Positions 9,290 to 18,410 of a stretch of 64,000 nucleotides of DNA are shown here, one piece after another. The notes beneath the pieces are model-generated. The model ran no database searches, was not told the origin of the DNA, and saw only the letters and a program-made list of their open reading frames with translations. Each line of letters starts with the position of its first letter. Within the stretch, counting starts at the first letter, position 1. Position numbers and translations under genes: made by a program. Source of the stretch: JAJYVT01 sp027339205 (GTDB taxonomy: Bacteria > Actinomycetota > Acidimicrobiia > Acidimicrobiales > RAAP-2); contig DAHWOV010000098.1 in the NCBI GenBank assembly GCA_027339205.1, forward strand, positions 1-64,000, read 5' to 3'.

Positions 9290-11040
9290 GGAGCGCCCAT
9301 GCCTGCGCCGGCAGAGGGGAGGGCGGGCGAAGAGAGCAGCTCTCGCATGTTGCGGAGGTGCGCTGACGCACTCTCGGGGCTTGCCTCTCCCATCCCTTCG
9401 CGCAGAGTCTCGAGGACACTCGCGACTGGGGCCAGCCACGGAGAGGGGTGCCGCTCCGCGACGCCGTCGCACGCGTCGGCAGCGTCGGGACGCAGCGCCC
9501 AGGTGCAGGTGAGCTCCTCTTCGGCCCTGGTGACGGCGACGTAGAGCAGGCGTTGCTCCTCCGCCCTGGCTGCGCTCGATCGTGCGGTCACGAGAGGCAC
9601 GAGGCCGTCGGAGAGCCCCACCACGAAGACCGTCCGCCACTGCAGCCCTTTCGCCCGGTGGAACGTGCTCAGGACGACGGCGTCCTCGCCCTCTTCAAGA
9701 GCAGACGGAGACGGCGTGTTCGAGTGCGCTGCCACTCCACCAGGTGGCTCCTCGCCGCCGTCCGCCGCGCGCTCCCCGCCGGACTGTGCCCCCCGGACGT
9801 CGCTCCCGGGGCCGAGCTCTGCTCCCGAGGTCCGGTTGGGGACCCGCGCTTCGTCCAGGGCCTGGGCGATCCGTGCCAGCTGTGCATTGGTGCGGGCGAG
9901 GACCGCGATCGACGACCACGTCCGCCCCGGCCGATGGGCGAGCCAGACGCGGTGTGCGACGCCGGCGGCCTCATCGAGCTCGTTGGGGAAGCAGACGATC
10001 GACGGCAGCGGCCCGGTGCCTCGCGCGCTCGGTGGCGCTTTCTCCTCTCCGAGAACCGCGGCCGCAACCCGCACGACCGGGGCCGCGCAACGGTGGTTCG
10101 TCTCCAGGCGGACGACCCGGGTTCCTGCGTACTCCTCGGTGACCCGGAGGAGCAGCTCGGGATCTGCCCCGTTCCAGCCGTAGACGGACTGGTTGGGGTC
10201 TCCGACGACAAAGAGGTCGGGGTCCTCGCCCACGAGAAGGCGCAAGAGGCGGTACTGCGCGTCGTTCAGGTCCTGCATTTCGTCGACGAAGACATGGCGG
10301 TGCCACCATCGGACCGCACGTGCGAAGGCGGGCTCTTCCTCGAGGAGATCTCCGGCCTGCCAGAGCAGGTCGTCGAGGTCGAGCGCGCCGCGCAGCTGCC
10401 GTGTCTCTTCGTAGCGGCGGTAGAGCTCTGCGATCCTCGCACCAGGCAGGGGCGTGCGTCTCGAAGCTTGCCGCGCGGCTTCCTCGTACGCGCTCGGAGG
10501 GACGAGCCGGGACTTCGCCCAGCTGATCTCTGCGTCGAGGCGCCTGACATCGCCTTGCAAATCGATGCGCCGCGGCAGTGGTCGGCGGCTCCTGCTCGCC
10601 CCGCCCTTGGGTCCGCCGCCGCGTGGTCCCGCCGGGCCACCATTCGTGTCGAGGAGGCCGGCGAGGATCGGCCGACGATCCGCGACGATCACCGGGCTCG
10701 GGCGGCCGCGGTCGCGCCGGTCAAGCGCGAGCAGCCGGAGCGCCGCGCGGTGGAGGGTGCCCGCCTGCACGTCCCGGCTCACCCCGAGCGACCACAGGCG
10801 ATGGCGCAGCTCGTCTGCGGCCCTGCGGCTGAACGTGCAGACCAGCACGTGGTTCGCGTGGGCGCTCCCGTCGAGGACGCGGCGCGCGACGCGCAGCGTG
10901 AGCACTCTCGTCTTGCCGGTTCCTGCGCCGGCGAGGACGCAGACCACCGGGTCGTCCGCGAGCACGGCCTCACGCTGGGCGGGGCTGAGGGCCGCGACGA
11001 GGTTCGTGATGTCGGGATTGGTCGTGAGGTCGGCAGGCAC
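9286..11040 (-). CDS. UvrD/PcrA-family superfamily 1 DNA helicase
   Basis: This 584-residue SF1A helicase has all core motifs: Walker A AGAGTGKTR near residue 35, motif II VDEMQD, motif III GDPNQSVYGWNGAD, TNHRC, motif V FHRAKGLQW and motif VI LYVAVTRAEEEL. It is shorter than UvrD (~700) and UvrD2 and lacks an HRDC domain. A Gly-rich insertion at residues ~130-160 and another Pro/Ser/Gly-rich stretch before motif V look disordered. ATP-driven 3'-5' unwinding in DNA repair is the family role. The GTG start at 11040 has AGGGA 6 nt upstream; a GTG two codons earlier is possible. It is the first gene of the three-gene operon. Confidence 0.88.
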   Translation of the reverse strand: MPADLTTNPDITNLVAALSPAQREAVLADDPVVCVLAGAGTGKTRVLTLRVARRVLDGSAHANHVLVCTFSRRAADELRHRLWSLGVSRDVQAGTLHRAALRLLALDRRDRGRPSPVIVADRRPILAGLLDTNGGPAGPRGGGPKGGASRSRRPLPRRIDLQGDVRRLDAEISWAKSRLVPPSAYEEAARQASRRTPLPGARIAELYRRYEETRQLRGALDLDDLLWQAGDLLEEEPAFARAVRWWHRHVFVDEMQDLNDAQYRLLRLLVGEDPDLFVVGDPNQSVYGWNGADPELLLRVTEEYAGTRVVRLETNHRCAAPVVRVAAAVLGEEKAPPSARGTGPLPSIVCFPNELDEAAGVAHRVWLAHRPGRTWSSIAVLARTNAQLARIAQALDEARVPNRTSGAELGPGSDVRGAQSGGERAADGGEEPPGGVAAHSNTPSPSALEEGEDAVVLSTFHRAKGLQWRTVFVVGLSDGLVPLVTARSSAARAEEQRLLYVAVTRAEEELTCTWALRPDAADACDGVAERHPSPWLAPVASVLETLREGMGEASPESASAHLRNMRELLSSPALPSAGAGMGAP

Positions 11041-11347
11041 TGGCACTCCCTGCCACGCTACCGAGGCGGCGCAGTCATAAGCGGAGCATCGGGATCCGGC
11101 CAGCTCCAAAGCCCGCGCCGCAGACGACGTGGGCCAGGCAAGGTCCGCCGGGTCGGTATGGTGGCCGGGCCGGCAGGCTGACCGGGCCGGCAGATGGCCG
11201 GGCCGCCAGGGTGACGGCCCGGCCGCCAGGTCGAGCGCCCAGTCAGCTCGACCGGTGCTTGGGCATCGTGGACTGCAGGTGCAACAGGAGAGTACGGCAG
11301 CACATGGGCACGGACGGGCGCTCGGGCGCGTGGAAGGGCAGCTGACG

Positions 11348-12106
11348 GTGCTGCGTACGTTCGCGGCCGGGAGACTCTTCGGCACGCGCTCGGGCGACGT
11401 CCAGCCGGCCGTGCTCGCGCTCCACGGCTGGGCGCGGACGCACCACGACTTCGACGCCGTGCTCCGCCCGGCAGGGGGGGCCGAGCTCGCCGCGGTGGCC
11501 GTCGACCTTCCCGGCTTCGGCAGCTCGCCGCCGCCCACGGAGCCCTGGGGCTCGGCGGAGTACGCGGCGTGCGTCGAAGCGCTGCTCGACGAGCTCGGCG
11601 GTCCTGTGGTGGTGCTCGGACACTCCTTCGGCGGCCGAGTGGCGGTCCATGTCGCAGCCACCCGTCCTGACGCGGTGCGCGCGCTCGTGCTCACCGGCGT
11701 GCCGCTCCTTCGCCTCTCACCACCGAGCCGCCCGGCGCTTGCCTACCGCGCGCTGCGAGCGTTGCACCAGGCGGGCCTGCTCGGTGACGAGCGCTTGGAG
11801 CACGCGAGGCGGCGCTACGGGTCGGCGGACTACGCAGCTGCGGCCGGGATCATGCGCCAGGTCCACAGCCGGGTCGTGGCCGAGAGCTACGAAGCCCAGC
11901 TCGACGCGATCGCCTGCCCGGTCACGCTGGTGTGGGGCGAGGACGACACGACAGTGCCGCTCACGGTGGCAACGACCGCACTCGATCGGCTGCGCCGAAG
12001 CGACCCAACCCGGGCCGAGCTGGTCACTCTGCAAGGCGCGGGCCATCTCGTCCCCCTGAGCTCGCCCGCAGCCCTGCGCCAGGCCGTGGAGCGGCATCTC
12101 TGGTGA
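11348..12106 (+). CDS. Alpha/beta-hydrolase
   Basis: The product has 252 residues with the canonical fold markers: oxyanion region LALHGW, nucleophile elbow GHSFGGR (Ser near residue 90), acid in WGEDDTTVP, and the catalytic His in GAGHLVPL. The substrate cannot be told from the sequence; related enzymes hydrolyse esters, lactones or C-C bonds. The GTG at 11348 follows a GGAAGGG ribosome site by 9 nt. An upstream open frame reaching 11129 is low-complexity and unlikely to be translated. Its TGA overlaps the GTG of the Mur ligase gene (GTGA), suggesting coupling to cell-wall synthesis. Confidence 0.82.
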   Translation: MLRTFAAGRLFGTRSGDVQPAVLALHGWARTHHDFDAVLRPAGGAELAAVAVDLPGFGSSPPPTEPWGSAEYAACVEALLDELGGPVVVLGHSFGGRVAVHVAATRPDAVRALVLTGVPLLRLSPPSRPALAYRALRALHQAGLLGDERLEHARRRYGSADYAAAAGIMRQVHSRVVAESYEAQLDAIACPVTLVWGEDDTTVPLTVATTALDRLRRSDPTRAELVTLQGAGHLVPLSSPAALRQAVERHLW

Positions 12107-13671
12107 CGCCCGTGACGCTCGCGCTGCTCCATGAGACCGGCGGGGTCGCGTGGGCCGTCTTCGCGGTGTGCATCCTCGCGCTCGTGCCCGCGGGCGCGCG
12201 TTGGCTGCGCGTCGCGCAGCGCGAGCACTACATCCCGGATGCCACCAGCAGGTTCGCGATCCGCTGGTGGACCAGCGACCCGTTCAACGTCGCGCTCGTT
12301 GCCGTCGCGCTCGCAGGCGTCGTCCTGAGCGGCGTGTGGCCGCTCGCGGCGATCGCGACGATCGCGGTCGCGGTGTTCGCGCCGCTGCACCTCTCGATCC
12401 GGGGCCGCACGTCCCCGCTCGTGCTCACGCGGCGGCTCAGGTCGCTGGCGGTGGTCTGGCTGGCCGCCCAGGCAGCGCTGATCGGCGTCGGGGTGGGGGT
12501 GGGCGCGCCCGTGCCGTTCGCCGCCGTGGGGCTCGTCGCCGCGCCGGTGCTCGTCGACGCTGCGCTCTTCGTGACCGCGCCGATCGAACGCCGGCTGTCC
12601 CAGCGGTTCGTCGACATGGCCGCCGCCCGGTTGCGCAGGGTCGGCGCGACGATCGTCGCGATCACCGGCTCCTACGGCAAGACCTCCACGAAGAACCACG
12701 TCGCGCACCTCGTCACCGGCACGAAGGCGGTCGTCGCCACGCCCGCGTCGTTCAACAACCGGGTCGGGCTGGCCCGCGCGGTGAACGAGCACCTCGCGGA
12801 AGGGACCGAGGTCTTCGTCGCCGAGATGGGCACCTACGGCCCCGGCGAGATCCGCGACCTCTGCCGGTGGTGCCCGCCGCAGATCTCGGTCATGACGGCG
12901 ATCGGGCCGGTCCATCTCGAGCGGTTCGGCTCCGAAGACGCGATCCTCGCCGCCAAGTCCGAGATCAACGAGCGCGCCTCGGTCGTCGTGGTGAACTCCG
13001 ACGATCCCCGCCTCGCGGCACTCGGCGCGGCGCTCGACGCCGCTGCGGGCGGCCCCGAGGTCGTGCGCGCTGCGGCGGAGGATTCCGATGCCGACGTCCG
13101 AGTGGAGGTCGACGACGGGAAGGTCAGCGTCGTCGTCGACGGCACGATCGCCGGCGAACCGGTGCCGCTGCCCCCGGGCATCCAGCCGACGAACCTCGCC
13201 TGCGCGATCGCCGTGGCGCTGCAGCTCGACGTGTCGCTCGGCGAGGTGCTCGAGCGCGTCCCGACGCTCGCGGCCGTCGCCAACCGGCTCACCGCGGACA
13301 CGTCGGCCTCCGGTGTCCACGTGATCGACGACACCTTCAATTCCAATCCAGCCGGTGCGCGTGCCGCGCTCGCCCTCCTCGCGGCGGCGCCAAGCACCGG
13401 AGAGCGGGTGGTCGTCACTCCCGGCATGGTCGAGCTCGGCCGACGACAGGCGGCAGAGAACGAGGCCTTCGCCGCAGCCGCCTGCGAGGTCGCCTCGACG
13501 TTGGTCGTCGTCGGACTCACCAACCGGCGTGCGCTGCTGCGGGGTGCCGCCGGGCACGGTCGGGTCGTGGTCGTCCGCACCCGGGACGAGGCGGTCGCGT
13601 GGGTACGCACCAACCTCGGGCCGGGCGAGGTCGTTCTCTACGAGAACGACCTGCCGGACCATTACCCTTAG
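12103..13671 (+). CDS. Membrane-anchored Mur ligase (MurF-like)
   Basis: The protein has 522 residues. The first ~170 residues form four or five hydrophobic helices (for example VAWAVFAVCILALVP and AAIATIAVAVFAPL). From ~180 there is a Mur ligase core: P-loop ITGSYGKTSTK, then EMGTYGPGEI, GPVHLERFGS, and the ligase C-terminal segment FNSNPAGARAAL. MurF adds D-Ala-D-Ala to UDP-MurNAc-tripeptide, and the next gene is ddl, which makes D-Ala-D-Ala, so this assignment fits. Classic cytosolic MurF lacks membrane helices, so this may be an actinobacterial variant working at the membrane. The GTG start overlaps the preceding stop. Confidence 0.8.
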   Translation: MTPVTLALLHETGGVAWAVFAVCILALVPAGARWLRVAQREHYIPDATSRFAIRWWTSDPFNVALVAVALAGVVLSGVWPLAAIATIAVAVFAPLHLSIRGRTSPLVLTRRLRSLAVVWLAAQAALIGVGVGVGAPVPFAAVGLVAAPVLVDAALFVTAPIERRLSQRFVDMAAARLRRVGATIVAITGSYGKTSTKNHVAHLVTGTKAVVATPASFNNRVGLARAVNEHLAEGTEVFVAEMGTYGPGEIRDLCRWCPPQISVMTAIGPVHLERFGSEDAILAAKSEINERASVVVVNSDDPRLAALGAALDAAAGGPEVVRAAAEDSDADVRVEVDDGKVSVVVDGTIAGEPVPLPPGIQPTNLACAIAVALQLDVSLGEVLERVPTLAAVANRLTADTSASGVHVIDDTFNSNPAGARAALALLAAAPSTGERVVVTPGMVELGRRQAAENEAFAAAACEVASTLVVVGLTNRRALLRGAAGHGRVVVVRTRDEAVAWVRTNLGPGEVVLYENDLPDHYP

Positions 13672-13719
13672 GCGCCGACGCCGGGGGCTTCCCGGCGCGA
13701 CGCACACCCGGGAGCGCAC

Positions 13720-14841
13720 GTGAGCGAAGTCAAGTCCGATCTCGCCGTTGTCTTCGGCGGTCCTTCGCCGGAACATGATGTGAGCGTCCTGACGGGCCTG
13801 CAGGCAGGTCGCGCCGTCGGCGCGCGCTGTCTCTACTGGACCAAGACGGGGGAGTGGTTCGAAGTGGAGACGGGCCTCGAGGCCGGCGCTTTCGTGCAGG
13901 GCGTGCCGCGCGGGGCCCAGAAGGTCCAGCTGCTGGCCGAGTCCGGCTTCGTGCCCGAGGCGGGCAGGTTCAGTCGTCCGCGCCCTCTGGGCGTCGACGT
14001 CGCCGTCGTGTGCTGCCACGGGGGGCCAGGGGAGGACGGCACGCTGCAGGCGGCGCTCGACCTCGCCGGCGTGCGCTACACGGGCCCCACGGTCGCGGGC
14101 GCTGCGCTCGGCATGGACAAGCTCGCCTTCGCCGACGTGGTGTCGCGTGCGGGCCTGCCTACGCTGGAGCGGGTCCTTCTCGACAAGGAGACGAGCGAAG
14201 TGGGGTGTGAGCCGCCCTTCATCGTCAAGCCGCGCTTCGGGGGGTCCTCCATCGGGATCGTCCCCAACGTGGCGGACCTCCAGACGGCGGTCGCGTTGCT
14301 CGATGCCAATCGGCACCTGCGGGCGGGCGCGGTCCTCGAGCCGTACCGGGGCGACCTCTACGACCTCCAGATCGCCGTCCGGACGTGGCCGGAGCTCGCC
14401 CTCTCGGCAGTCGAGCGCCCGTTGCGCACCCCGAGAGCCGGCGGCGCGGCAGGGGAGCCGGACATCCTCGGGTACGCGGACAAGTACGTCGGCGGCGAGG
14501 GAATGGCGAGCGCCCCGCGCGAGCTCCCGGCCCGCATCGACGCCAGTCTCGAGCGGGCGCTGCGCGACGCCGCCGCGGCCGTGGCGCGGCTGTGCTCCGT
14601 GCGCGGAGTCGCTCGCGTCGACTTCCTGTCGGACGGAAGGGAGCTCTTCGTCAACGAGATCAACACGATTCCAGGCTCGCTCGCCCGCTACCTGTGGATC
14701 GACCCGGCCGTCCCGTTCCGCACCCTGCTCTCCGACATGGTGGCCGAAGCGCGCGAGCGGCCGTCGCACTTCTACACGGTCGAAGGCGCCGACGGCACCG
14801 TGCTCAAGGGCGCTGCGTCGATCGCCGCCAAGCTGGCCTGA
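13720..14841 (+). CDS. ddl: D-alanine--D-alanine ligase
   Basis: This 373-residue ATP-grasp enzyme shows VVFGGPSPEHDVS at the N-terminus (substrate-binding Glu), CCHGGPGEDGTLQ, the ATP-grasp segment FIVKPRFGGSSIG, a serine-loop region around the DKY motif (GYADKYVGGEG), and the metal-binding end VNEINTIPGSLARYLW. It ligates two D-alanines in the cytoplasm for peptidoglycan precursors. It lies 48 bp after the MurF-like gene, its pathway partner. The start is GTG. At ~370 residues it is a full-length vancomycin-sensitive-type Ddl by its motifs, not obviously a D-Ala-D-Lac ligase. Confidence 0.93.
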   Translation: MSEVKSDLAVVFGGPSPEHDVSVLTGLQAGRAVGARCLYWTKTGEWFEVETGLEAGAFVQGVPRGAQKVQLLAESGFVPEAGRFSRPRPLGVDVAVVCCHGGPGEDGTLQAALDLAGVRYTGPTVAGAALGMDKLAFADVVSRAGLPTLERVLLDKETSEVGCEPPFIVKPRFGGSSIGIVPNVADLQTAVALLDANRHLRAGAVLEPYRGDLYDLQIAVRTWPELALSAVERPLRTPRAGGAAGEPDILGYADKYVGGEGMASAPRELPARIDASLERALRDAAAAVARLCSVRGVARVDFLSDGRELFVNEINTIPGSLARYLWIDPAVPFRTLLSDMVAEARERPSHFYTVEGADGTVLKGAASIAAKLA

Positions 14842-14891
14842 GCCGCCGACGGCGCCGGACGTCGCGCCGCCTGTCCCCCGCGCGGCCGCTG

Positions 14892-17276
14892 TCAGGCTCG
14901 CACGATCTGCGGCGTCGCACCGTCTCCAGCGAGCTGTGCGCGCAGCAGCGCGTAGAGCTGCTCGGTGCGCTCCGACGGCACGCTGCCCGGGTCGAGCTCG
15001 TCGATCTGGCGTTGGCACTCCTGCCACTCCGCGTGGAGGCGGCGAGCGTCCCCGCTGGCGGCAGCGACCCGCATCGCGGCGCGCGTCAGCGGCTCGCAGG
15101 ACGGCTCCACTTTCCTTGCCTGCACCAGCGCCCAGCGCGCGAGGTCGAGGTCGCCGTTGCCGAGCGCCTGGCGGACCAGCGCGCACGCGCCGTCCACGAC
15201 CGCGTCGGCGAGCCGGCGCTCGTGGCCTTCGGCTCTCCACCACCCATAGCCGGTGAGCACCCCGCCGAGCGGCTCCGACTCGATGAGCTCGAGCCCGTCT
15301 CGGAGAAGGGCGACCGCCCCAGCAGGATCGTGTGACGCCAGGCCGTCGTGGAGCAACGTCCACACCCGCACGGCGTCGACCGACACCAGCGCCGAGAGCC
15401 GGTAGTGCCCGGTGCGGGATGCCGGCGGAAGGAGCAGCTCCCCGTCGGGGCCGACCCCGAGAGCCCGGCGAGCCGCACCGACGGTGTTGAAGAGGGTCTT
15501 GGCCGCCGCGTCCGCGTCGGGGGAACCCAGGACGCGCGTCCGGAGCCGATCACCGGTGACAGGGTCGGGCGCGTGCACGGCGAGGTAGGCAACGATCTCC
15601 ACCGCGCGCCTCGCCCTCTTCAGTGGGAGGTCGCCTTGGAGGCCGACGATGCCCGGCACCGCCGCGAGGAGCCGCACCTCCGCCTGTCCGGGTGCGCGTC
15701 CCGCGGGCACAGGGCGCGGTTGTCCGGCAGCGGCGCGAATGGGAGCGGCGCGAATGGGTGTCGACGGCGCCGGGGTGGCGGGCATCGTGGAGGGCGCCTT
15801 CGTGCCTGTGTGCACGAGGCGCGCAGTGGCCGCGACGCGCTGGCTGTGGAGGAGCGGGCGGATGACGGGCCGATCGGGCGGCACGGCGGGACGGATGAGC
15901 GCGTCGACGGCGTTTGCCCACGAGCCGTCGAGCAAGGGCGGGCGGACGGTGAGCCCGAGAGGGTGGGCGCTCGCGCCGCGATCGTCGACCACGATGGTGA
16001 CCTCAGCGTCGTCGACCTGCCCGGTCGCCAGCACCGCGCAGCCGCGCCGGACCGCCGCCGGGAGAGAGTGCGGGGTCCCTACGAAGAGCACGTGCGGGCA
16101 CACGATCCGTGCCCCGGTCGTCGGAATCGAGAGTCGGTCGACGACCGCTGCCGCCTCGAGAGGGTCCTCGGTGACGACGAGGTCTTCGTGCCAGCTCCAC
16201 GATGCCAGCGCGGCGCGCATGGCACGAACCAGGTCACTGGCGCGCGGTCCGGCGACCGCGACACACGCCCCAGCTGGCACGGGGAGCAGCCACGTCCCGC
16301 GGTCGTCGTCGCCGAGCGGCAGCAGGACCGGGCACCAGGGATGCGCGGCCTCTCGAGTCCAATCCAGCGAGATCGCGTCCGCCGGCGCAGAGAGCCGCCA
16401 GGTGGAGTTGTTCCCCTGCTGCCAACCGGTGAGGACGTCGGGCACAGGATCGGAGAAGCGAACCTCCACCCCGTCGTGCCCGGCGCGCAGCCACCGCACC
16501 GGGCCGGGCAGAGGATCCAGTGTGGCGAGAAGGCTCCCGAGGTGCCGCGAAGCGGCTTCGATCATCGCGGGGAGCGGCAGGGCTTCGAAGGACGCGACGA
16601 GCGCAGCGAGATCTGCCTCCTCGTCACCGGGCTCTGGGGTCTCGTCTCCCTCCTCGCGCAGGAACGCCTGAAGGCGACGCAGCTGGCGGGCGCGCCGGGC
16701 GAGCAGGCCCGCGACCAGCGCGCTCATTCCTGCGGCGGAGAGCTCGGCCAGCGGTAACAGCGTGCCAGCGGACCAGAAGGACGCTGCAGCGGGTGCCGAG
16801 CGTGCCCCCAGCGGGACGGCGCCGGTCGGCTGGTCATCCCGTGGAAAGGGTGCAACCCGAGCCGGCTCTGCCGTTCGCTGCACGTGCGCCGCGCGCACCG
16901 TCGACCCCCCGGTCACCGCGCCCGACGCGACGGACGTGCCGGCGCCGAGGAGCGAGGAGAACGCGAGGACCCCGATCGCGATGCGCAGGGCGATGCGGTC
17001 GGAGAGCCGGACGGCACCGGCCACGTCCCGGGCTCGCACTCGGGCCGCCGCGCGACGGAGGACGGGCCAGGCGCATGCTGCCCAGGCACACCAGCTCACG
17101 ATCGCCAGCAGGTCGAAGAGGCCGTGCCACGACACGACCGCGGCGCTCCAGTGGCGGGGGACGGGGAGCCCGACGAAGCCGATGAGGACACCGGGCACCG
17201 CTCCGAAGACGAGGAGAGTTGCGACGAGGCCGATGGTGGCGTCCCACAGGGTGCGGTGTCTGCGCAAAGCGGCCAT
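14892..17276 (-). CDS. Membrane-tethered BTAD/SARP-like regulatory protein
   Basis: The protein has 794 residues. Residues ~10-220 contain four predicted transmembrane helices (LVATLLVFGAVPGVLIGFV, a WCAWAACAW helix, AIGVLAFSSLLGAG, and one near 185). A middle region of ~350 residues has no family I recognise; it includes many Trp- and Pro-containing segments. The last ~240 residues match a SARP-type pair: a winged-helix-like part (LKRARRAVEIVAYLAVH) followed by a BTAD tetratricopeptide-like domain ending QIDELDPGSVPSERTEQLYALL. SARPs are normally soluble transcription activators, so a membrane-tethered one could sense envelope signals. It sits 8 bp after the repeat-rich secreted protein gene. 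Confidence 0.72.
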   Translation of the reverse strand: MAALRRHRTLWDATIGLVATLLVFGAVPGVLIGFVGLPVPRHWSAAVVSWHGLFDLLAIVSWCAWAACAWPVLRRAAARVRARDVAGAVRLSDRIALRIAIGVLAFSSLLGAGTSVASGAVTGGSTVRAAHVQRTAEPARVAPFPRDDQPTGAVPLGARSAPAAASFWSAGTLLPLAELSAAGMSALVAGLLARRARQLRRLQAFLREEGDETPEPGDEEADLAALVASFEALPLPAMIEAASRHLGSLLATLDPLPGPVRWLRAGHDGVEVRFSDPVPDVLTGWQQGNNSTWRLSAPADAISLDWTREAAHPWCPVLLPLGDDDRGTWLLPVPAGACVAVAGPRASDLVRAMRAALASWSWHEDLVVTEDPLEAAAVVDRLSIPTTGARIVCPHVLFVGTPHSLPAAVRRGCAVLATGQVDDAEVTIVVDDRGASAHPLGLTVRPPLLDGSWANAVDALIRPAVPPDRPVIRPLLHSQRVAATARLVHTGTKAPSTMPATPAPSTPIRAAPIRAAAGQPRPVPAGRAPGQAEVRLLAAVPGIVGLQGDLPLKRARRAVEIVAYLAVHAPDPVTGDRLRTRVLGSPDADAAAKTLFNTVGAARRALGVGPDGELLLPPASRTGHYRLSALVSVDAVRVWTLLHDGLASHDPAGAVALLRDGLELIESEPLGGVLTGYGWWRAEGHERRLADAVVDGACALVRQALGNGDLDLARWALVQARKVEPSCEPLTRAAMRVAAASGDARRLHAEWQECQRQIDELDPGSVPSERTEQLYALLRAQLAGDGATPQIVRA

Positions 17277-17284
17277 GTCGGTGC

Positions 17285-18160
17285 TCAGGCACCGGGTTGG
17301 ACGACGAGGGCGAACTGCACCTCTGGCGACCCCGACAAGAGTGCAAGGGTGACGGTGCACGTCCCGTTCCCGTGGCTGTCGTCGACCTCGAGGGAAAGTG
17401 GTGACGCCCCGACGCGCGTGACCGACACCCCGCCAGGGCAGGAGATTGCGAGCTCCAGGTCCACTGCGCCTTGCCAGGTGGCGCGGGCAGAGACCATGCC
17501 TCCCCCGGACGCCGCGAACGACGCGGACGTCGAGGGAGGAACGATCGACCCGGTACCCGGGTACTCGCCCAACGGTGCGGCGCTCTCAGAGCTCGATCCG
17601 CTCCCGGTCCTCGGCACCGCAGACGGCGCCGTGCCATGAACGGTTGGGCTCGAGGTGCCGACCTCGCCCGAGCCAACAGTCGCCGCCACGCCGCTCGTTG
17701 CCGCGGCCAGGGCCGGCGCGCTCGAACCCGCGGCGACGTTCGCGGGGGTGGAGACCCGTGGCGACGCGTCGGCAGGCGTGGCGAAGACCGTGGAGCCGAC
17801 CCTGCCTGAGCTGGCCCTGCCCGAGCCGACCCTGCCTGAGCTGGCCCTGCCCGAGCTGGCCCTGCCGGAGCTGGCCCTGCCCGCGTCGGTCCTGCCCGCG
17901 CCGGTGCTGCCGAGGCGGACGCTGGGCGTCCGTTCGGAGCGGAGACGCTTGGGAAGGGCGTTCGCCGTCGTGGCGCGCGCGTCCGCGGACCCGCCAGCGC
18001 GCGGCGCCGCTCGGCGCCCTCGGACGAGCTGGCTGCTGGCGGCGACAGGTCCGAGGTGGTGATGGCTCGTCGTAGACGAGATCGCCGTCACGAGTGCCAT
18101 CAGTGCGAGCGAGACCGCGAGGACGCCCCAGGCACGAGAACGGCGGGTGGGGTCACCCAC
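17285..18160 (-). CDS. Repeat-rich exported or membrane-anchored protein of unknown function
   Basis: This 291-residue protein has one N-terminal hydrophobic helix (WGVLAVSLALMALVTAI, residues ~11-28), probably a signal anchor, then an Arg/Ala-rich linker. Residues ~85-125 carry a run of five-residue repeats of the type SSGRA/VGSGR, encoded by 15-bp DNA repeats. The C-terminal ~75 residues look folded: a beta-rich stretch with one conserved-looking Cys pair (ISCPGGVSV and GNGTCTVTL). I recognise no family. The GTG start gives a clean signal anchor. It is followed at 8 bp by the BTAD regulator gene, so the two may form an envelope-regulator pair. Confidence 0.6.
   Translation of the reverse strand: MGDPTRRSRAWGVLAVSLALMALVTAISSTTSHHHLGPVAASSQLVRGRRAAPRAGGSADARATTANALPKRLRSERTPSVRLGSTGAGRTDAGRASSGRASSGRASSGRVGSGRASSGRVGSTVFATPADASPRVSTPANVAAGSSAPALAAATSGVAATVGSGEVGTSSPTVHGTAPSAVPRTGSGSSSESAAPLGEYPGTGSIVPPSTSASFAASGGGMVSARATWQGAVDLELAISCPGGVSVTRVGASPLSLEVDDSHGNGTCTVTLALLSGSPEVQFALVVQPGA
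17793..17912 (-). repeat. 15-bp tandem repeats encoding pentapeptides
   Basis: Eight consecutive 15-bp units, of the form GAGCYGRCCCTGCCY on the plus strand and degenerate toward the high-coordinate end, lie in frame in the secreted-protein gene. They encode the SSGRA-type pentapeptide run on the minus strand. Because the unit is a multiple of three, copy number could change without shifting the frame. Confidence 0.85.
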
Positions 18161-18410
18161 GGCGCGTCAACCGATAACTGCTCACCCCGCGCCCGAGCGG
18201 GGCTCCTCTCTCCGCCAACTTCCCAACCCCCGTGCCGGTGCCCTTCGGGGCACGCAGTGCCCACAGTGCAACAGCCGACCGTACTTCTGCAAATTTGTTC
18301 CTCGTACCAAAATTTGGTCCTGGTGCACCGTCCACGAAGGTGGCGCGGTGCGGTGCGCCCCAGGTTGCGCGTACCTTGCGCCGTCCAACCATCGCTCCTT
18401 GCAACCGTCC
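18161..18410. promoter_or_regulatory. Intergenic region with two AT-rich palindromes
   Basis: This 250-bp gap lies upstream of the repeat-rich protein gene. It holds CAAATTTG (18290-18297) and ACCAAAATTTGGT (18306-18318), two perfect palindromes whose centres are about 18-19 bp apart, in otherwise ~65-70% GC DNA. They could be operators for a dimeric regulator controlling the minus-strand genes. I see no convincing -35/-10 pair and no credible gene on either strand. Confidence 0.4.

Noticed and set aside
7862..9544. 560-codon plus-strand frame
   Set aside because: It is antisense to the GlcD-like and IlvX-like genes and has shadow composition without motifs.
11887..15363. 1158-codon minus-strand frame
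   Set aside because: It is antisense to the hydrolase, MurF-like and ddl genes; high GC makes long spurious frames.
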